Shown: in pieces, positions 61,039-64,000 of the stretch
How positions within the stretch are numbered: position 1 is the stretch's first letter
Layout of the letters: the number at the start of each line of letters is the position of its first letter
From: Acidovorax radicis
GTDB lineage: Bacteria; Pseudomonadota; Gammaproteobacteria; Burkholderiales; Burkholderiaceae_C
Length of the DNA: 64,000 nt
Direction of reading: 5' to 3'
NCBI RefSeq assembly: GCF_020510705.1
Contig: NZ_CP075184.1
Coordinates: 4,278,001-4,342,000 of the forward strand
Program-made: the position numbers and the translations under genes
The notes under the pieces: generated by a model
What the model saw: the letters and a program-made list of their open reading frames with translations, nothing else
Databases searched by the model: none
What the model was told of the DNA's origin: nothing

Positions 61039-62169
61039 TCAGGCCAACGCGCGCTGAATGATGATCTTCTGCACGTCGCTGGTGCCTTCGTAAATCTGGC
61101 ACACACGCACGTCGCGGTAGATGCGCTCCACCGGGAAGTCGCTCACCACGCCATACCCGCCCAGCGTCTGGATGGCGGCGCTGCACACGCGCTCGGCCAT
61201 CTCGCTGGCAAACAGCTTGGCCATGGCGGCTTCCTTCAGGCACGGGCGCCCTGCATCGCGCAGCGCGGCGGCGTGCCAGATGAGCTGGCGCGCGGCTTCG
61301 ATCTGCGTGGCGCAGTCGGCCAGGCGAAAGCCCACTGCCTGGTGGTTGAAGATGGCGGTGCCGAAGCTTTCGCGCTCTTTGGAATACGCCAGCGCCGCAT
61401 CGAACGCGCTGCGCGCCATGCCCACGCTTTGCGCGGCGATGCCGATGCGCCCGCCTTCGAGCGCGCCCAGGGCGATTTTGTAGCCCTCGCCCTCGGCGCC
61501 GATCAGGTTCTCGGCCGGGATGCGGCAGTTGTCGAAGTTGATCTGCGCCGTGTCGCTGCTGTGCTGGCCCAGCTTGTCTTCGAGCCGCGCCACCACATAG
61601 CCCGGGCTGCTGGTGGGCACCAGGAAGGCGCTCATGCCCTTCTTGCCTGCGCCTTTGTCGGTGACGGCAATGACGATGGCCACGTGGCCATTTTTGCCGC
61701 TGGTGATGAACTGCTTGACGCCGTTGATCACGTATTCATCGCCTTGCTTCACCGCCGTGGTGCGCAGCGCCGAGGCGTCCGAGCCCACATGCGGCTCGGT
61801 CAAACAGAAAGCACCCAGCATCTGACCTTGGGCCAGCGGCGTGAGCCAGTCGCGCTTTTGCTGGGCGTTGCCGTAGCGCATGAGGATGGCGTTGACGGGG
61901 CAGTTGGTCACGCTGATGGAGGTGCTGGTGCCGCCGTCTCCGGCCGCGATTTCTTCGAGCACCAGCGCAAGCGTGAGGTAGTCGAGGTTGGCACCGCCAA
62001 ATTCTTCGGGCACGCAGATGCCGTAGGCGCCGAGCGCCGCCAGGCCCTGGTGCACGTCTTTGGGGAAGTGGTGTTCCTTGTCCCACCGCGCGGCGTGGGG
62101 CGCGATTTGCTCTTGCGCAAAGTCGCGCACCGCGTCGCGGATCATTTCCTGGTCTTGGGTCAGCAGCAT
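61039..62169 (-). CDS. Acyl-CoA dehydrogenase
   Basis: The 376-residue flavoprotein oxidises an acyl-CoA to the 2-enoyl ester and passes electrons to ETF. Motifs are MLGAFCLTEPHVGSDASALR, the FAD site VINGVKQFITSGKNG, and QTLGGYGVVSDFPVERIYRD, with the catalytic-type Glu in IYEGTSDVQKII. Glu in this position is that of short/medium-chain enzymes, not of isovaleryl-CoA dehydrogenase. It is 8 kb from the liu cluster, so a link is not shown. Confidence 0.95.
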   Translation of the reverse strand: MLLTQDQEMIRDAVRDFAQEQIAPHAARWDKEHHFPKDVHQGLAALGAYGICVPEEFGGANLDYLTLALVLEEIAAGDGGTSTSISVTNCPVNAILMRYGNAQQKRDWLTPLAQGQMLGAFCLTEPHVGSDASALRTTAVKQGDEYVINGVKQFITSGKNGHVAIVIAVTDKGAGKKGMSAFLVPTSSPGYVVARLEDKLGQHSSDTAQINFDNCRIPAENLIGAEGEGYKIALGALEGGRIGIAAQSVGMARSAFDAALAYSKERESFGTAIFNHQAVGFRLADCATQIEAARQLIWHAAALRDAGRPCLKEAAMAKLFASEMAERVCSAAIQTLGGYGVVSDFPVERIYRDVRVCQIYEGTSDVQKIIIQRALA

Positions 62170-62209
62170 CGTGTTGTCTCCGGCTTGTCTTCGTTGTTCG
62201 TCAAAAAAT

Positions 62210-62878
62210 TCACCAGTGCGCCGCGCGGCGGCCGTCGTGGTGCAGCAAACGGCCCTTGTCGGCGGCAGTCACCCCCGCCACGGTGGCGCGCAAGCCGCGC
62301 ACGCTGTCTTGCACGGTCAGCGCAGCGCCTTCGCCGCCCATGTCGGTCTGCACCCAGCCGGGGTCGATGGTGATGAGCGTGGCGTTGGGGTAGTCATGCT
62401 GGGCTGCAGCCACCGCCATGTTCAACGCGGCTTTGCTGGTGCGGTACAGCCACGAGCCGCTGTTCGGCACGCTGCCGATCTGCGACATGGACGAGGACAG
62501 GAACGCGAACACGCCCTGCGCATCGGCCACCATGGGCGCGACCTGCGGCAGCGTCTGCATGGCGCCCAGCACGTTGGTGTGCATGACGGCATCAAAGTCT
62601 TGCTGTGTGGGCGGCGTGAGCGCGTTGGGGCGGCGGATGACACCCGCCACATACCAGGCAGTCTCGATCTTCTCGCCGTCCAGCTGCCAGGCCAGCCCGC
62701 TGACGCTGGCAGGGTTGGCCACGTCCACGGCCAGCGCCTCGGCCCCCAGGGCCTGTACCCGCTCGCGGCCCGAATCGTCGCGCACAGTGGCAATCACGCG
62801 GTGGCCCGCCTCGGTGTACTGGCGCACCAGCTCCAGCCCGATGCCGCGCGACGCGCCGATAACAAGTATGGATTTCAT
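62210..62878 (-). CDS. Short-chain dehydrogenase/reductase
   Basis: The 222-residue SDR has the NAD(P) motif VIGASRGIGLELVRQY, the Asn in HTNVLGAMQTL, the active-site Ser in SSSMSQIGS and YRTSKAALN (YxxxK). Small C-factor-like members have this length. The C-terminus is short (GRLLHHDGRRAAHW). It lies 40 bases upstream of the acyl-CoA dehydrogenase on the same strand. Substrate unknown. Confidence 0.92.
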   Translation of the reverse strand: MKSILVIGASRGIGLELVRQYTEAGHRVIATVRDDSGRERVQALGAEALAVDVANPASVSGLAWQLDGEKIETAWYVAGVIRRPNALTPPTQQDFDAVMHTNVLGAMQTLPQVAPMVADAQGVFAFLSSSMSQIGSVPNSGSWLYRTSKAALNMAVAAAQHDYPNATLITIDPGWVQTDMGGEGAALTVQDSVRGLRATVAGVTAADKGRLLHHDGRRAAHW

Positions 62879-62883
62879 GGGTA

Positions 62884-62948
62884 AAAATTTAGATGAAATA
62901 GGGCTCTAGCGCTTATCCATCAAGCGCAAGCAGCTATCAAAATAGAAG
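62884..62948 (+). repeat. Dispersed palindromic repeat, copy J
   Basis: GGGCTCTAGCGCTTATCCAT continues CAAGCGCAAGCAGCTATCAA. The arms AGCGCTT and AAGCGC are complementary. It lies between the SDR and flavoprotein genes. Confidence 0.8.
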
Positions 62949-62972
62949 TATCCAACATCGACATCAACACCG

Positions 62973-63605
62973 TCAGGCGTCACCGAGCTGCTGCTCCTGC
63001 GCCAGTTGGGCGCGATAGCGCTGCAGCATGGCGACCTGCGACTCCGGCTCGGTGGCGAGGCCCATCTGGTCGTGAATCATCTGGCCCATGGTGGGCAGTG
63101 CAGCGCGGTCCACCTGCGCATCAGCCGACCACAGCCGCGAGCGCATGAAGGCCTTGGAGCAGTGCAGATACGCCTCGGCCACGCGCACTTCGATCACTAT
63201 TTTTGGGCGCTGGCGCTCGGCGGTGAAGAAATCGGTGTACAGCGCCTCGTCGCGCAGGCGCGCCGTGCCGTTCACCCGCAAGGTTTCATCGACACCCGGA
63301 ATCATGAACAGCAAACCGATGCGCGGGTCGTCGAGCAGATTGGTCAGGGTGTCGAGCCGGTTGTTGCCGCCCGCATCGGGCAGCAGCAGGGTGTGCGGGT
63401 CGGGCGACTTCACGAACCCCGGCGCGCCGCCGCGTGGCGAGGCATCGAGCAACGCACCACCGGCTCCACCACTGGCCACCACACAGAACGGCGACAGGGC
63501 AATGAAGCGCTGACAGTGCACATCCAGCTGCGGTTGCTGCTTGCGCAGGGCCCGCTCGCCGGGGGCGGCATACAGGGCACGCAATTGTTCGAGGGTTTCG
63601 ATCAT
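62973..63605 (-). CDS. FMN-binding PPOX-type flavoprotein (MSMEG_1061-like)
   Basis: The 210-residue protein has the split-barrel PNPOx-like fold: FIALSPFCVVASGGAGG, ASPRGGAPGFVKS, LLLPDAGGNNRLDTLTNLL and LLFMIPGVDETLRVNG, the latter two typical of MSMEG_1061-type proteins. Such proteins bind FMN or F420 and reduce small molecules; the activity here is unknown. Confidence 0.88.
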   Translation of the reverse strand: MIETLEQLRALYAAPGERALRKQQPQLDVHCQRFIALSPFCVVASGGAGGALLDASPRGGAPGFVKSPDPHTLLLPDAGGNNRLDTLTNLLDDPRIGLLFMIPGVDETLRVNGTARLRDEALYTDFFTAERQRPKIVIEVRVAEAYLHCSKAFMRSRLWSADAQVDRAALPTMGQMIHDQMGLATEPESQVAMLQRYRAQLAQEQQLGDA

Positions 63606-63618
63606 GGTGGCTTTCAGG

Positions 63619-63999
63619 TCAATGGGCTGCGAATTCGAAATAGCCGGACCATGCCGGGTCGTAGGTGATGCTCAACGCCAGCGACTCGGCCTCGTCGCGC
63701 AGCAGCAAGGGCGCCAGCGCCTGTTTGGCGAGTTGCTCGTCACCCACGTAGTACACCGCCTTGCGACGGCCTGCGCGGGTCATGGTGTAGGCCATGATGC
63801 CCAGCTGCGGCAGCTCCAGCAACGTGGCCGCCTGGTCGTGCAGGGCCTGCACGGCTGCACTTTCGTCGCGGTTACCCATTGCCAGATCCAGCGTCAGCGC
63901 ATAGGTCAAGTCGGCGCGCATGGCCACGGCATTGGCGCTGCGGTTGATCGAGACGATGGCGATGTCCTCTGGCACGCCAGCGCCATCATGCCCATCGCC
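63619..63999 (-). CDS. Protein truncated by the window edge (possible DUF695 type)
   Basis: The frame is open from the right edge down to 63619, giving at least 126 residues of the C-terminal part; the true start may lie outside. The visible stretch has ADLTYALTLDLAMGNRDESA, LELPQLGIMAYTMTRAGRRK and the end YDPAWSGYFEFAAH. The DPxWxxY ending recalls DUF695 and related domains, but that is a weak memory-based match. GTG 63975 is a possible start if the gene is complete. It precedes the flavoprotein by 13 bases, so the two are probably co-transcribed. Confidence 0.6.
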   Translation of the reverse strand, partial: GDGHDGAGVPEDIAIVSINRSANAVAMRADLTYALTLDLAMGNRDESAAVQALHDQAATLLELPQLGIMAYTMTRAGRRKAVYYVGDEQLAKQALAPLLLRDEAESLALSITYDPAWSGYFEFAAH

Positions 64000-64000
64000 T

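Overview
The window is high-GC DNA from a betaproteobacterium, most likely the Comamonadaceae (Acidovorax or a close relative). The evidence is the type of its proteins: an Omp32-like porin, a Bug/TctC-type binding protein, a double-length UvrA, and an AnmK/ErpA/bactofilin neighbourhood. An SAH riboswitch in front of ahcY and many copies of a short palindromic repeat that I associate with this family point the same way. No rRNA, tRNA, CRISPR array, transposase or prophage gene was seen.

Layout. 1-2.5 kb: 3' part of anmK and an MFS drug exporter. 2.5-7.4 kb: erpA, a bactofilin, a coiled-coil membrane protein, rpsI-rplM with a clear promoter, and a membrane Ser/Thr kinase. 7.6-12.7 kb: rlmJ, then a minus-strand one-carbon block, ahcY (SAH riboswitch)-tlyA-metF-rlpA-like, in which tlyA, metF and the RlpA-like gene overlap. 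12.9-20.8 kb: prfC, then five genes of lower GC joined by four consecutive 4-nt overlaps. They encode an acyltransferase/GT-C fusion of 1003 residues, a GtrB-like GT2, a GtrA-like flippase, a second acyltransferase and a HAD-IIB phosphatase. This looks like a cell-surface glycan modification system and is the best candidate for something undescribed. 21-26.8 kb: a fructose-type sugar ABC operon (Frc-like) with a ROK repressor, a FucU/RbsD mutarotase and a divergent PfkB kinase, with an operator overlapping the transporter promoter.

26.8-38.9 kb: a NYN-LOTUS RNA-binding protein, a TctC-type binding protein, an Lrp/AsnC regulator, a cysteine-cluster protein, a lipoprotein, a 1987-residue tandem UvrA carrying two unrelated repeat elements in frame, and a LivK-like binding protein. 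39-44 kb: a small membrane protein, an MHS-type MFS transporter, a YbaK-DUF1289-isomerase set and a porin. 44.3-54.9 kb: a leucine/isovalerate (liu-type) catabolic cluster on the minus strand (acyl-CoA synthetase, both methylcrotonyl-CoA carboxylase subunits, enoyl-CoA hydratase, HMG-CoA lyase) with DinB, DUF4126 and GhrA genes embedded and an AraC regulator divergent. 55-64 kb: an AT-richer gene with a HEPN-like motif, then assorted enzymes (GST, hydrolases, HAD, acyl-CoA dehydrogenase, SDR, PPOX flavoprotein) and an edge-truncated gene.

Ten copies of the palindromic repeat are scattered through the window. Four of them lie inside open reading frames without breaking them, so the element appears to serve as a source of protein linkers in this genome.
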